This document shows, in pieces, positions 21,969 to 29,084 of a DNA stretch of 64,000 bases. The DNA is from a virus, in IMG/VR virus record IMGVR_UViG_3300035664_000006, positions 1-64,000 of that record; one strand, 5' to 3'. Made by a program: the position numbers and the translations under genes. Positions within the stretch are counted from its first letter, which is position 1. Each line of letters opens with the position of its first letter. Below the pieces are notes generated by a model. That model did not search any database. It worked only from the letters and a program-made list of their open reading frames with translations, and was not told the origin of the DNA.

Positions 21969-22514
21969 TTAGTTAAAAACAATTGCCAATGTAAAACGGT
22001 GTTGTGGACCAATAATTGATTGTGGTCTAATTGCATGTGGAATATTTGCATCGAAAACAATTAATCTTCCAGGCGTATACGGTGAAGTGAATTGTACTTC
22101 TTTATTATCTTCTGTATAAAATTGAGTTTCACCGTGCCAGCCATCTTGCCAATCTAAATTTACATAATACAATAATACTTTTTTTTGATTATGTATGTGT
22201 GTAAAATTCACATCACTAGGGGTTGAGCAATTGACAACTGATTGATACATAGTCAGACCATCTATCATTTCACTTACAACCGTATTTTCAATATATTTCA
22301 TAATACCAATATTATCAATATCTTGTTGAGAAAATACAGAATGAAAAAAATAATCATTAGCTTTTTTATCAGGTTGATTTGTATCAGACCATCCAATTCT
22401 GAATAAGGAGTTTCTACAAAAATCATATGCCTTACTCCTAAAATCCATTGGAAATAATCCATCAAATACTTCTATTTTTTTATCATTTTCTAATGATAAT
22501 GAACGATGCTTCAT
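21969..22514 (-). CDS. 2-oxoglutarate/Fe(II) oxygenase-like protein
   Basis: 181 residues with a jelly-roll pattern: NFTHIHNQKKVLLYYVNLDW, WHGETQFYTE, PGRLIVFDANIPHAIRPQ, RFTLAIVF. The distal His-x6-Arg (HAIRPQ region) and GRL strand fit prolyl-hydroxylase-like enzymes frequent in T4-like phages. The first ligand pair reads HIH rather than the usual HxD, so metal binding needs checking. Substrate unknown. Confidence 0.78.
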   Translation of the reverse strand: MKHRSLSLENDKKIEVFDGLFPMDFRSKAYDFCRNSLFRIGWSDTNQPDKKANDYFFHSVFSQQDIDNIGIMKYIENTVVSEMIDGLTMYQSVVNCSTPSDVNFTHIHNQKKVLLYYVNLDWQDGWHGETQFYTEDNKEVQFTSPYTPGRLIVFDANIPHAIRPQSIIGPQHRFTLAIVFN

Positions 22515-22651
22515 TTTAATTCCTTATCTAGTATATCTACGTTGTCAATATTTAATTTGGGGGATGATGTTGGACTTTAACCAAATCTTTAAACTCTTCG
22601 TCTAATATGTTCATTACTATGTAATTGTTACAATACACATCTCATAAACAT

Positions 22652-22726
22652 TGGAGCGGGTAATGAGATTCGAACTCACGACATTCAGGTTGGCAACTTG
22701 AAGCTCTACCACTGAGCTATACCCGC
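22652..22726 (-). tRNA. tRNA-Gly(GCC)
   Basis: Acceptor GCGGGTA/TACCCGC, anticodon loop TTGCCAA, D-arm GCTCAGTGGTAGAGC, encoded CCA. Confidence 0.92.
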
Positions 22727-22758
22727 TTAAAATATTAAGGTTGCCCAGCTCTAGAGTT

Positions 22759-22835
<77 letters not shown>

Positions 22836-22841
22836 ATAATT

Positions 22842-23006
22842 CTATTTAAACGGAGTTTTTTCACAGGCTAATGCATGATGATATGCTATTTTCATAGCCT
22901 CATATTTTTCCGTTGCTTCGCTTAATTGTTGCTGTAATTTTAGCATATCTTGTTCTACATAGTCAAGATTTCTTTTAACGATATCCGATGTTCTTTTACC
23001 TGCCAT
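22842..23006 (-). CDS. Small coiled-coil protein
   Basis: 54 residues: MAGKRTSDIVKRNLDYVEQD, then LKLQQQLSEATEKYEAMK. It ends in TAG between tRNA-Ile and the next gene. No family recognised. Confidence 0.6.
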   Translation of the reverse strand: MAGKRTSDIVKRNLDYVEQDMLKLQQQLSEATEKYEAMKIAYHHALACEKTPFK

Positions 23007-23008
23007 AC

Positions 23009-23383
23009 TTACCTCGCAAATCTTTTAGATTTTAACAATGACGATAATTCTTGTTCAAATGAAAAAGGTTTATTATCTTCTGGTCTATCGTAAATATAAT
23101 CTGGAACAATGATACCGATACAAGTTAGTGCATTGTCTAAACTAGGTTCATTAAAAGTTGCCCAAGGCAAGTTATTCGAAGAATGTTTAAATAACCACAA
23201 TAAACCATGCATTTGTTCACTAGTACCGCCATTCAACACATACATTGTTTTATGGTTCTCTGCCCAAACTGTAAGTATTTCATTACCAGGGAAATTATTG
23301 TTGATTTCCTGTAAGCAATGTGCAGCTTGAATTCCATGTTGTATGGAACTTAGGTACATATTTGTTATAAAGTATCCTCTCAT
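23009..23383 (-). CDS. Phage protein, possibly distant Pth2-fold
   Basis: 124 residues from MRGYFITNMYLSSIQHGIQA. The GIQAAHCLQEI helix and NGGTSEQMHGLLWLF segment recall the peptidyl-tRNA hydrolase 2 fold (GKIAAQ/SHA and later helix), and the gene sits among tRNAs. Similarity is weak and functional residues are not evident. Confidence 0.58.
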   Translation of the reverse strand: MRGYFITNMYLSSIQHGIQAAHCLQEINNNFPGNEILTVWAENHKTMYVLNGGTSEQMHGLLWLFKHSSNNLPWATFNEPSLDNALTCIGIIVPDYIYDRPEDNKPFSFEQELSSLLKSKRFAR

Positions 23384-23400
23384 ATATTCCTCTGTGTGTT

Positions 23401-23475
23401 TGGAGGTAACGGGTAGATTTGAACTACCGACCAACTCCGTATGAAGGAGCTGCACTACCACTGTGCTACGTTACC
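23401..23475 (-). tRNA. tRNA with CAT anticodon (elongator Met or Ile2)
   Basis: Anticodon loop TTCATAC, fully paired acceptor GGTAACG/CGTTACC, so not an initiator. Could be elongator Met or the lysidine-modified Ile2 species; encoded CCA. Confidence 0.88.
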
Positions 23476-23494
23476 ATTATATAAACTAATTAGG

Positions 23495-23568
23495 GGTGAC
23501 CGATGGGACTTGAACCCATAAAAACCTGAATCACAATCAGGGTCGTCTACCAATTCCGACACGGCCAC
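23495..23568 (-). tRNA. tRNA-His(GTG) with extended acceptor stem
   Basis: Anticodon loop TTGTGAT, acceptor GTGGCCG/CGGTCAC, T-arm ATGGG-TTCAAGT-CCCAT. No CCA and no encoded G at -1. Flanks ACTAATTAGG/CCTAATTAGT add a further 10-bp helix, as in the Cys and Asn genes. Confidence 0.84.
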
Positions 23569-23591
23569 ACCTAATTAGTCTAATCTTATAT

Positions 23592-23698
23592 TAAACTACA
23601 CTACGGAAGGATTCGAACCTTCGGTTGCCGTCGCATTCAACACACCAGTGTACCGTTACGAATCGAACGTATCTTACCACCATTTATAGTGTAGTTTA
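23592..23698 (-). ncRNA. Long-stem RNA with two T-arm-like hairpins
   Basis: 107 nt closed by a perfect 12-bp stem TAAACTACACTA/TAGTGTAGTTTA. It contains two T-arm-like hairpins, TACG-TTCGATT-CGTA and GAAGG-TTCGAAT-CCTTC, and a D-arm-like ACAC-TGG-TGTGT between. No CAGCA motif. Not a normal cloverleaf. Confidence 0.55.
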
Positions 23699-23714
23699 TT
23701 ATAAAATCATATAG

Positions 23715-23825
23715 TAAAGTGCATTAAACAAGGGAAAACGAATGTTATACATCCTCCTGTCTCCTGCCCTCAAGCTCAACACCCTCCTGGCCAGTGATGT
23801 CAAGGTGACTGATTAATGCACTTTA
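23715..23825 (-). ncRNA. Long-stem RNA rich in Shine-Dalgarno-like motifs
   Basis: 111 nt closed by a perfect 13-bp stem TAAAGTGCATTAA/TTAATGCACTTTA. The loop contains CAGGAGGGTG, GAGGGCAGGAGACAGGAGG and no tRNA-like arms. The AGGAGG clusters could pair with the 16S rRNA 3' end, but this is speculation. Confidence 0.5.
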
Positions 23826-23834
23826 ATATAAAAT

Positions 23835-23941
23835 CATATAATAAAGCATACTACACGGAATTGAACCGTCTTCATTCAAGCCCGGAGCTCAAACTGTGAT
23901 CCACACAACGCTGATCAGACGCTAATATGCTTTATTATATG
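23835..23941 (-). ncRNA. Long-stem tRNA-like RNA
   Basis: 107 nt closed by a perfect 16-bp stem CATATAATAAAGCATA and its complement. Inside are a T-arm GACGG-TTCAATT-CCGTG directly before the 3' strand, hairpin TGTG-GAT-CACA and AGC-TCCGG-GCT. Resembles a tRNA with a greatly lengthened acceptor and abnormal D/anticodon arms. Confidence 0.52.
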
Positions 23942-23945
23942 ATTG

Positions 23946-24578
23946 TTAATTCCATTTCATGAAATTTATTAATTCCTGTATTTTTTCTTTTTTAGATTCA
24001 TCTGATAATTTTTTAAATTCGGCCCATCTTATTCTAATGCCAGTCCATCCCAGGTCAGATAAAATTTGAGTTCTAATATTATCGTGTGCAACGATACGTG
24101 TGTCAACGTAATGCTGTTCCCCGTCTATTTCCAAGTATAGTTTTTCTTGTATATTTGCAAAATCAACTATATATCTGTTAATATTATGCTGAAATTTTTT
24201 ATTTACAATATGGACAAAACATTCTAAAAAGTATTGTTCAGGATATGAAATTTTGGACGAATGATTTAAAACATATGGTATTTTATCTGGGTTTAATTCT
24301 AAATATTTTTTTCGATGTTCAGAAATCTTCTGTTTTGTTTCTTCGCTATGTTTTCTACCTGTACTAATTATTGACATCTTTTTTCGATGTTCATCGGAGA
24401 TAATATATTCAATTCCAGTTTCTTTTGCTTTTATATATTGATTTTTACCTTTCTTTCCCAACATACCATATGATGGTTTAACTATAATACCATTTGGATT
24501 ACTTTTACATCTTATTTCATGTTGTGTTAATGAATTTTTATTTTTACATTCTCTACCGCAATATTTGCACTTTAACAT
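23946..24578 (-). CDS. Homing endonuclease: zinc finger, NUMOD3, Vsr/EDxHD-like nuclease
   Basis: 210 residues starting at MLKCKYCGRECK (GGAG upstream). N-terminal C2H2-type finger (CKYCGREC...HEIRC), middle NUMOD3 (SDEHRKKMSIISTGRKHSEE), C-terminal nuclease with EIDGEQHY, AHDNIRTQIL and GWTGIRIRWAEF. The last block fits Vsr-like EDxHD nucleases, which are known from homing endonucleases associated with split-intein genes. Inserted in the RNA cluster next to tRNA-Lys. Confidence 0.8.
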   Translation of the reverse strand: MLKCKYCGRECKNKNSLTQHEIRCKSNPNGIIVKPSYGMLGKKGKNQYIKAKETGIEYIISDEHRKKMSIISTGRKHSEETKQKISEHRKKYLELNPDKIPYVLNHSSKISYPEQYFLECFVHIVNKKFQHNINRYIVDFANIQEKLYLEIDGEQHYVDTRIVAHDNIRTQILSDLGWTGIRIRWAEFKKLSDESKKEKIQELINFMKWN

Positions 24579-24638
24579 GTATATCTCCAATACTATTTTA
24601 TTTATCAATTAAAGTCAAGTGCTTTAACATATTAGTAT

Positions 24639-24715
24639 TGGTGTGGGTGAATGGATTCGAACCATCGACCTAGAATTTAAAAGATTCTTGCTACTACCTA
24701 CTGAGCTACACCCAC
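24639..24715 (-). tRNA. tRNA-Lys(TTT)
   Basis: Anticodon loop CTTTTAA in AGAAT/ATTCT, acceptor GTGGGTG/CACCCAC-type with wobble, encoded CCA. Confidence 0.93.
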
Positions 24716-24783
24716 CAAATTTTCTTGCCTTCTTTTTCTGTTTTTGTCTTTCGTTTCATAATTATTTCCTATGTTGTTATAAC

Positions 24784-24844
24784 AGGATACGTTTTTACTA
24801 GTTGAATTAAAAGTTCAGTGTAAATTGTTTGCTGAATGTATCCT
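24784..24844 (-). ncRNA. Hairpin-class Y-RNA-like element 17
   Basis: 61 nt. AGGATAC/GTATCCT, ATTCAGCA, then GAA-CTTTTAA-TTC hairpin within ACT/AGT. Confidence 0.66.
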
Positions 24845-24863
24845 AAAACTGTTTATGCTGTTA

Positions 24864-24891
24864 ATTATACAGCATTTTTATACGTTGTCAA
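24864..24891 (-). promoter_or_regulatory. Sigma70-like promoter of element 17
   Basis: TTGACA (24886-24891), 16-nt spacer, TATAAT (24864-24869). The -10 lies in ATGCTGTATAATTAACAGCAT, near-identical in layout to the promoter of element 16. Confidence 0.74.
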
Positions 24892-25204
24892 TTATTTTAT
24901 CTGGATATTGTGCATCACGGCGTTCAATTTCAGCATATGGACTGTATCCAGGCTGTAATTCCGTGATATTAGTAAATCCATTGGTTTCTGTAATCAAACT
25001 ATCATTAGAATCGATAGAACCACGATATTTACTACCATAACTACCTTCTAATTTACCAGTACTCGGATTAAGATCACCCCATTTAGTGTGATTACCACCG
25101 ATAACTTCAATATAGTAGGTTTTACCAGTTCGGTATGAATAAACAACATGTCTACCGGTATCTTCAGTTTTTGTAAAAAATTTCTTTCGGGTTTCTTCGT
25201 CCAT
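24878..25204 (-). CDS. Hypothetical protein
   Basis: 108 residues starting MDEETRKKFFTKTED. A small beta-rich protein (HVVYSYRTGKTYYIEVIGG). Its last codons overlap the promoter of element 17. No family recognised. Confidence 0.58.
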   Translation of the reverse strand: MDEETRKKFFTKTEDTGRHVVYSYRTGKTYYIEVIGGNHTKWGDLNPSTGKLEGSYGSKYRGSIDSNDSLITETNGFTNITELQPGYSPYAEIERRDAQYPDKIIDNV

Positions 25205-25222
25205 AATAGTTTCCTTTGTGTT

Positions 25223-25296
25223 TGGTGCCTCCTGATGGAATCGAACCACCGCAACCAGTGTGTAAGACTAGTGTTCTCCCATTAAACTAAGGAGGC
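25223..25296 (-). tRNA. tRNA-Val(TAC)
   Basis: Anticodon loop CTTACAC, acceptor GCCTCCT/AGGAGGC, encoded CCA. Confidence 0.92.
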
Positions 25297-25308
25297 TAAA
25301 ATTGTTGA

Positions 25309-25587
25309 TTAGACAGTTCGTTCTTCAAGTACTTGTTGTTCCCATTTACTTTTTAAATAGATCTTTTGACCATGCAACCAATATTCTTCTTCTGTGAAAT
25401 TAGTAATAACAGCAGGGCCATGTTCATTATGATATTTCCCATCTTGGCAATAACAAGTTCTGCTGCCATCATATCTAATAATTGCTGGACCATCGGTGTT
25501 ATGCGATCTTCCATTCTTCATAAAAACTATTGTTGTATCAGATACGCTAATAGTGAGTTCTGGATTGTCTGGGTTAATATATTCCAT
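25309..25587 (-). CDS. Small protein with MORN-like repeats
   Basis: 92 residues from MEYINPDNPEL. Two related repeats, KNGRSHNTDGPAIIRYDGS and DGKYHNEHGPAVI, then YWLHGQK, follow the x-G-x-H-x2-x-GPA pattern seen in phage and bacterial repeat proteins. Function unknown. Confidence 0.65.
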   Translation of the reverse strand: MEYINPDNPELTISVSDTTIVFMKNGRSHNTDGPAIIRYDGSRTCYCQDGKYHNEHGPAVITNFTEEEYWLHGQKIYLKSKWEQQVLEERTV

Positions 25588-25612
25588 AATTACCAAATTG
25601 TAAAGTTAAAAT

Positions 25613-25688
25613 TGGTGCTACCGACTGGGATCGAACCAGTATAGCTGAATTTTCAGTCCAGTGCATGAACCATCACTGCCACAGTAGC
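25613..25688 (-). tRNA. tRNA-Phe(GAA)
   Basis: Anticodon loop CTGAAAA, acceptor GCTACTG/CGGTAGC, T-arm ACTGG-TTCGATC-CCAGT, encoded CCA. Confidence 0.93.
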
Positions 25689-25697
25689 AAAATTATC

Positions 25698-25750
25698 AGG
25701 ATACGCTTTTTCATTTTTCAAGAATGTTTTTTAATTGCTGCATGTATCCT
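25698..25750 (-). ncRNA. Hairpin-class Y-RNA-like element 18
   Basis: 53 nt. AGGATAC/GTATCCT, ATGCAGCA, then CATT...AATG hairpin. Confidence 0.63.
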
Positions 25751-25773
25751 AAAACTGTGTAAATTATAACGTA

Positions 25774-26304
25774 TTATTTGAACATTTGCAAGATATTTTT
25801 CATAGCATCTGTATTACTATCCCATGTTTGTCCGCCAAATCGTCCGTATTCTATACGGTTATCAGCAGACCATTTATTATAATAATCGGACAATTCACCA
25901 TTGCATTCCAATAGTTCATCACCGTAATTAATTATCATTACATTAGGATTCATGCAATCACGAATTGAATAAACCTTCTCAAACGCTTCTTTAATACCCA
26001 TGCCATGTTGTATTAGTACTAGAATAGCAATTGCTGTACTTCTACTAACACCAGCATGACAATGAATTAAAACTTTATCAGTATCAGTAAATGTTTTACT
26101 GAATTCTAAAATATTTTCAATATTTTGTAAAGTAGGATGTTGATATCCTTCTAATGGTACTTCAATATCATGAAATCTTTCTACATGATGTGGAACATCA
26201 CATTCAAATACTTTGGTAGTTGGATCAACAATGCTAATGACTTTAGTATGGGTTGGTGCCCATAAACTTGCTTCGTATAATCCTGATATTGTTATATCTA
26301 ACAT
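25774..26304 (-). CDS. Dual-specificity protein phosphatase
   Basis: 176 residues. The active-site loop LIHCHAGVSRSTAIAI contains the C-x5-R signature with His before Cys; HDIEVPLEGYQHP upstream supplies the general acid region. Likely dephosphorylates phosphoproteins in the host cytoplasm; could pair with the kinase-like protein at 28.4 kb. Single gene between element 18 and tRNA-Glu. Confidence 0.88.
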   Translation of the reverse strand: MLDITISGLYEASLWAPTHTKVISIVDPTTKVFECDVPHHVERFHDIEVPLEGYQHPTLQNIENILEFSKTFTDTDKVLIHCHAGVSRSTAIAILVLIQHGMGIKEAFEKVYSIRDCMNPNVMIINYGDELLECNGELSDYYNKWSADNRIEYGRFGGQTWDSNTDAMKNILQMFK

Positions 26305-26320
26305 TTTTTACCTCAAAAAT

Positions 26321-26376
26321 TGGCGGGGCTATGGTTGCTGTTAAAATCCACAACTGGATTTCATCTTTTTTGCCCC
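26321..26376 (-). other. Truncated tRNA-like segment with CCA end
   Basis: GGGGC...GCCCCGCCA with inner hairpin AAATCC-AGTTGT-GGATTT and an AACAGCA stretch. Lacks T- and D-arms. Either an eroded tRNA or a mini RNA; it could be a remnant of the otherwise missing tRNA-Asp, which cannot be shown. Confidence 0.4.
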
Positions 26377-26382
26377 ATTAAT

Positions 26383-26456
26383 TGGCATTCCCAACGGGTG
26401 TTGATCCCGTGCTATAACCTTGAAAGGGTTATGTTCTACCGTTAAACTATGGGAAT
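26383..26456 (-). tRNA. tRNA-Glu(TTC) with unusual T-loop
   Basis: Anticodon loop CTTTCAA, acceptor ATTCCCA/TGGGAAT, encoded CCA. T-loop is ATCAACA instead of TTCRANY. Confidence 0.83.
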
Positions 26457-26464
26457 ATAAACTT

Positions 26465-26574
26465 TTATATAGAAACACACTCGTTTCTGAGCTTTCGGTA
26501 TGTATGCCTACACTTTAGGATAGCCCCTGCGTCCAGTTGCTCATTATCCCTACCGTGAATGTGTTTTTATATAA
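26465..26574 (-). ncRNA. Long-stem RNA
   Basis: 110 nt closed by a 15-bp stem with one wobble (TTATATA-x-AAACACA arms). Contains AGGGATA/TATCCT. Sits between tRNA-Pro and tRNA-Glu. Same size class as the RNAs at 23.6-23.9 kb. Confidence 0.5.
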
Positions 26575-26576
26575 AT

Positions 26577-26655
26577 TGGTCTCCGTGGTAGGATTTGAAC
26601 CTACGAATCCTCTCGATCCCAAATCGAGCGCTCTACCAAACTGAGCTACACGGAG
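26577..26655 (-). tRNA. tRNA-Pro(TGG)
   Basis: Anticodon loop TTTGGGA in CTCGA/TCGAG, acceptor CTCCGTG/CACGGAG, encoded CCA. Confidence 0.93.
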
Positions 26656-26668
26656 ATAATTAAAAAAA

Positions 26669-26751
26669 TGGTGGAGAAGGTAGGAATCGAACCTACTTGT
26701 CAGAGACGGGCGGGTTACAGCCGCTTGCCCTACCATTAGAGCATCTTCTCC
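26669..26751 (-). tRNA. tRNA-Tyr(GTA)
   Basis: Anticodon loop CTGTAAC, long variable arm, acceptor GGAGAAG/CTTCTCC, encoded CCA. First gene of the tRNA cluster in the direction of transcription. Confidence 0.92.
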
Positions 26752-26761
26752 ATAATTTATA

Positions 26762-27003
26762 ACACTCTCCCACTATGTGTTTAGACGGTTCGTATCCGAA
26801 TTGAGAGTGTATATTAAAACACACTCACTTTAACTTGTCAAGAACCGTAATTCTTAATGCTGATCTAGTATGTTTTAATATTAAATCTAACAGCACCATA
26901 CACAGGCGGTCCATATATCTTTACGATACCGCTCTTTGGGATAAGCAAAGGCTCGCTGCCCCAATTAAGTATGCTCTTATCTAATAGCCAAGCTATTAGA
27001 TTT
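26762..27003 (-). ncRNA. Three consecutive stem-closed RNA segments
   Basis: 26762-26810 (ACACTCTC/GAGAGTGT), 26812-26880 (TATTAAAACA/TGTTTTAATA, with inner AAGAA/TTCTT) and 26883-27003 (AAATCTAA/TTAGATTT, beginning with a 10-bp hairpin ATCTAATAGC/GCTATTAGAT). No ORF or tRNA arms. They fill the gap between tRNA-Tyr and the next gene; individual function unknown. Confidence 0.42.
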
Positions 27004-27090
27004 AAATAACTTTTCCCTTTGTCGCACTAGGCAGTCTGAAGAGTACTCGACTGATTCACAGCGGTCCAGTTTTTATTATACAGTGATCTC

Positions 27091-27621
27091 TTACACTGTT
27101 GTTTGCATTAGAACTTTTGCTTTTTCTACTGAAATTTTAAACCATTCACCTTTTCTTTCTTTAGAATGAATACTTAAAACATTTAGCAAATGATTCTCTG
27201 CATATTTTCTGTCAGATGTCCATTTTATGTCAACATAAGAATATGAGTTTGTTGGATCATAGATATTATATGTACTGATTCTTGATTCATAATCAGTAGT
27301 CATTCCAGCTTTAATCCATCCATTCCAAATCGGATTTGATATTAAATATATAAACCCTTCTTTAATTGAAGATTGTTCCCTTACAATAGTTTTCTCATCT
27401 TCTATTTGTTGTCTTATTCTACATAAATGTTCATATAACGTATTCTGTATTCCTTTATTATTGATAATATTCTGTTTTGTTTTATCATCTCTAATTAAAG
27501 GTTTTATAGAATTTAAAATCACCCGTTTCTTACCCAGTTTTTTTATCTTCTTGTTATAAATATTTTCACGAATACGTTGAAAATTGCTTTTATAATCTTT
27601 ATTTCTTATTAATTTAGCCAT
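27091..27621 (-). CDS. GIY-YIG-superfamily nuclease (T5orf172/MUG113-like)
   Basis: 176 residues from MAKLIRNKDYK. A basic helical N-terminus is followed by a C-terminal domain GFIYLISNPIWNGWIKAGMT, STYNIYDPTN and HLLNVLSIHSKERKGEWFKI, the T5orf172-type GIY-YIG variant. It may be a homing-type nuclease or act on nucleic acid ends. It has its own consensus promoter. Confidence 0.75.
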   Translation of the reverse strand: MAKLIRNKDYKSNFQRIRENIYNKKIKKLGKKRVILNSIKPLIRDDKTKQNIINNKGIQNTLYEHLCRIRQQIEDEKTIVREQSSIKEGFIYLISNPIWNGWIKAGMTTDYESRISTYNIYDPTNSYSYVDIKWTSDRKYAENHLLNVLSIHSKERKGEWFKISVEKAKVLMQTTV

Positions 27622-27625
27622 ACTA

Positions 27626-27654
27626 ATTATACGTTGTGTATCTCTGTGTGTCAA
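27626..27654 (-). promoter_or_regulatory. Sigma70-like promoter of the GIY-YIG gene
   Basis: TTGACA (27649-27654), 17-nt spacer, TATAAT (27626-27631). Confidence 0.76.
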
Positions 27655-27682
27655 CTACTTTTTTTTAAGGAGTCTAAAACTA

Positions 27683-27716
27683 AAAAACCCTGAGAGTTTT
27701 CACTTTCAGGGTTCTT
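27683..27716 (-). terminator. Intrinsic terminator
   Basis: AACCCTGA...TCAGGGTT followed by TTTTT on the minus strand; separates the segment at 27.8 kb from the GIY-YIG gene. Confidence 0.75.
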
Positions 27717-27791
27717 TGAAAAATTAACTTATAATATTAAATTATGTCTTCAAAGAACCCTCACGATACTCCGGTGTGCGATCATTATTAA

Positions 27792-27854
27792 TTAAACTAA
27801 ATACACACCATACAGACGCAATCGAGCCGCCTTTTAAGGTTGATTGTAGTTTAA
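27792..27854 (-). ncRNA. Small stem-closed RNA segment
   Basis: 63 nt closed by TTAAACTA/TAGTTTAA, between a consensus promoter (27934-27962) and a terminator (27683-27716). No ORF in this stretch, so it is probably a small noncoding transcript. Confidence 0.45.
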
Positions 27855-27933
27855 ATTGTTGATGTAATGATTGCATTTCCATTTGTATCAATTTTCCTTT
27901 TATTCATTCAGCTGACCCCAACTGATATGATGT

Positions 27934-27962
27934 ATTATACTATTATTTATCTTTCATGTCAA
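27934..27962 (-). promoter_or_regulatory. Sigma70-like promoter
   Basis: TTGACA (27957-27962), 17-nt spacer, TATAAT (27934-27939). A second weaker promoter (TTGACA, TAAAAT) lies at 28033-28061. The gene-free stretch 27622-28081 thus holds promoters, one small RNA and a terminator. Confidence 0.7.
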
Positions 27963-28081
27963 GAACTATTTTATTTCTTGTAATAGTATTTTTATTTAGC
28001 TACTTGTTATAAAAAGTATCTAATATGTGTATATTTTAGCACTTTTTTTAAAAATTGTCAATAATTATTTTTATTTATCTA

Positions 28082-28369
28082 TCATGTTCTAGCTGGTAGT
28101 GTTTTTTGTACTCTAAAATAGGGACTTAACACTTTCATAAATGTTTTAAAGCTATAGATACCATCACCTGGTCCATCACCTTGAAAAACATTAGCATACC
28201 ATGAATCTGGGTATTCAGCAATGAATAAATTTCCATTTTTCGATTTCTTAATATGTTTTTTAACGAACTGTTGTAATTCTTGTGGTATCTTAGTACCAGT
28301 AAATCCACCGAAATGTAGATTTACTGCAGTTGGTTTATAATTATTTTCTAAAATTTGATGTATTTTCAT
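28082..28369 (-). CDS. Small phage protein with MKIxQIL-type N-terminus
   Basis: 95 residues. MKIHQILENNYKP shares the short N-terminal helix pattern found in five other proteins here (28.4, 29.5, 37.1, 37.4 and 55.5 kb). Its stop overlaps the start region of the kinase-like gene direction. Function unknown; possibly virion-internal. Confidence 0.6.
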   Translation of the reverse strand: MKIHQILENNYKPTAVNLHFGGFTGTKIPQELQQFVKKHIKKSKNGNLFIAEYPDSWYANVFQGDGPGDGIYSFKTFMKVLSPYFRVQKTLPART

Positions 28370-28971
28370 TAATCTACTACCGGGTCAATTAAAACTGGAA
28401 CATTTCCACGCATCATGATATTCCCACTGTGTATATCTGGTTGTGAATTCTGAAATATATCAGCATTCCACATAGCACTGATTATTTCATAGATTCCTGG
28501 AAACTGTTTTTTTAAAGCAATTTCTTCTGGAGTCCACTCCCCATCATATGATACTTTATATACCATTTCTTGAATATTATCCATGATTTCTTCAATTTTA
28601 ATCCATTCATCGCGAGTAACTTCTCGTAATTTCTCTAGTCTAACTGCATAAGCATCATTTCCTATACGGATATATGAACCTTTTATTTTAGGTAGATTAG
28701 GATTATTTTGATTACGTCTAGCATAATTGAAGAAAGTAAAGTATGATTTATCATTTTTGAATATCTTGAACACCCAAGGATATGAAGGATGTTCATATGC
28801 AGATCCATATGATCCAGATCCGAGATGTCTAAATCCATAATCCTGCATAATTAACTGCCATTCATCCAATGATGCATATAAAGGTTTATCCCTTATATCC
28901 CCACCCATAATTTCCTTTGCTTTTTTATAAAGCCCAATGTTTTTATAACCAGTCAATTCATTTATTCTCAT
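28369..28971 (-). CDS. Protein-kinase-like protein
   Basis: About 200 residues from MRINELTGYK. It has a glycine-rich loop LGSGSYGSAYEHP, a lysine in WVFKIFKND, and a catalytic-loop-like PDIHSGNIMMRGNVPVLIDPV near the C-terminus (HxGN and a DFG-equivalent IDP). This is a minimal kinase fold found in phages and could phosphorylate host or virion proteins. The N-terminal MRINEL motif hints at packaging into the virion. Confidence 0.78.
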   Translation of the reverse strand: MRINELTGYKNIGLYKKAKEIMGGDIRDKPLYASLDEWQLIMQDYGFRHLGSGSYGSAYEHPSYPWVFKIFKNDKSYFTFFNYARRNQNNPNLPKIKGSYIRIGNDAYAVRLEKLREVTRDEWIKIEEIMDNIQEMVYKVSYDGEWTPEEIALKKQFPGIYEIISAMWNADIFQNSQPDIHSGNIMMRGNVPVLIDPVVD

Positions 28972-28986
28972 AATGTATTTATTCAT

Positions 28987-29004
28987 AGGAGGGGAACATG
29001 TTCC
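28987..29004. promoter_or_regulatory. 18-bp perfect palindrome
   Basis: AGGGGAACATGTTCCCCT directly upstream of the kinase-like gene; either an RNA hairpin or an operator. Confidence 0.5.
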
Positions 29005-29084
29005 CCTGTTCATCGCTATCGCTCTTCACTATTCTCTTATTATCAATAGTAATAATTGTTTTTAAATACTATTCAACTAGATTA

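Noticed and set aside
22555-22651. Short ORF MNILDEEFKDLVKVQHHPPN or tRNA-like T-arm upstream of tRNA-Gly
   Set aside because: No ribosome site of note for the ORF, and the T-arm-like TTGG-TTAAAGT-CCAA lacks matching acceptor and anticodon arms.
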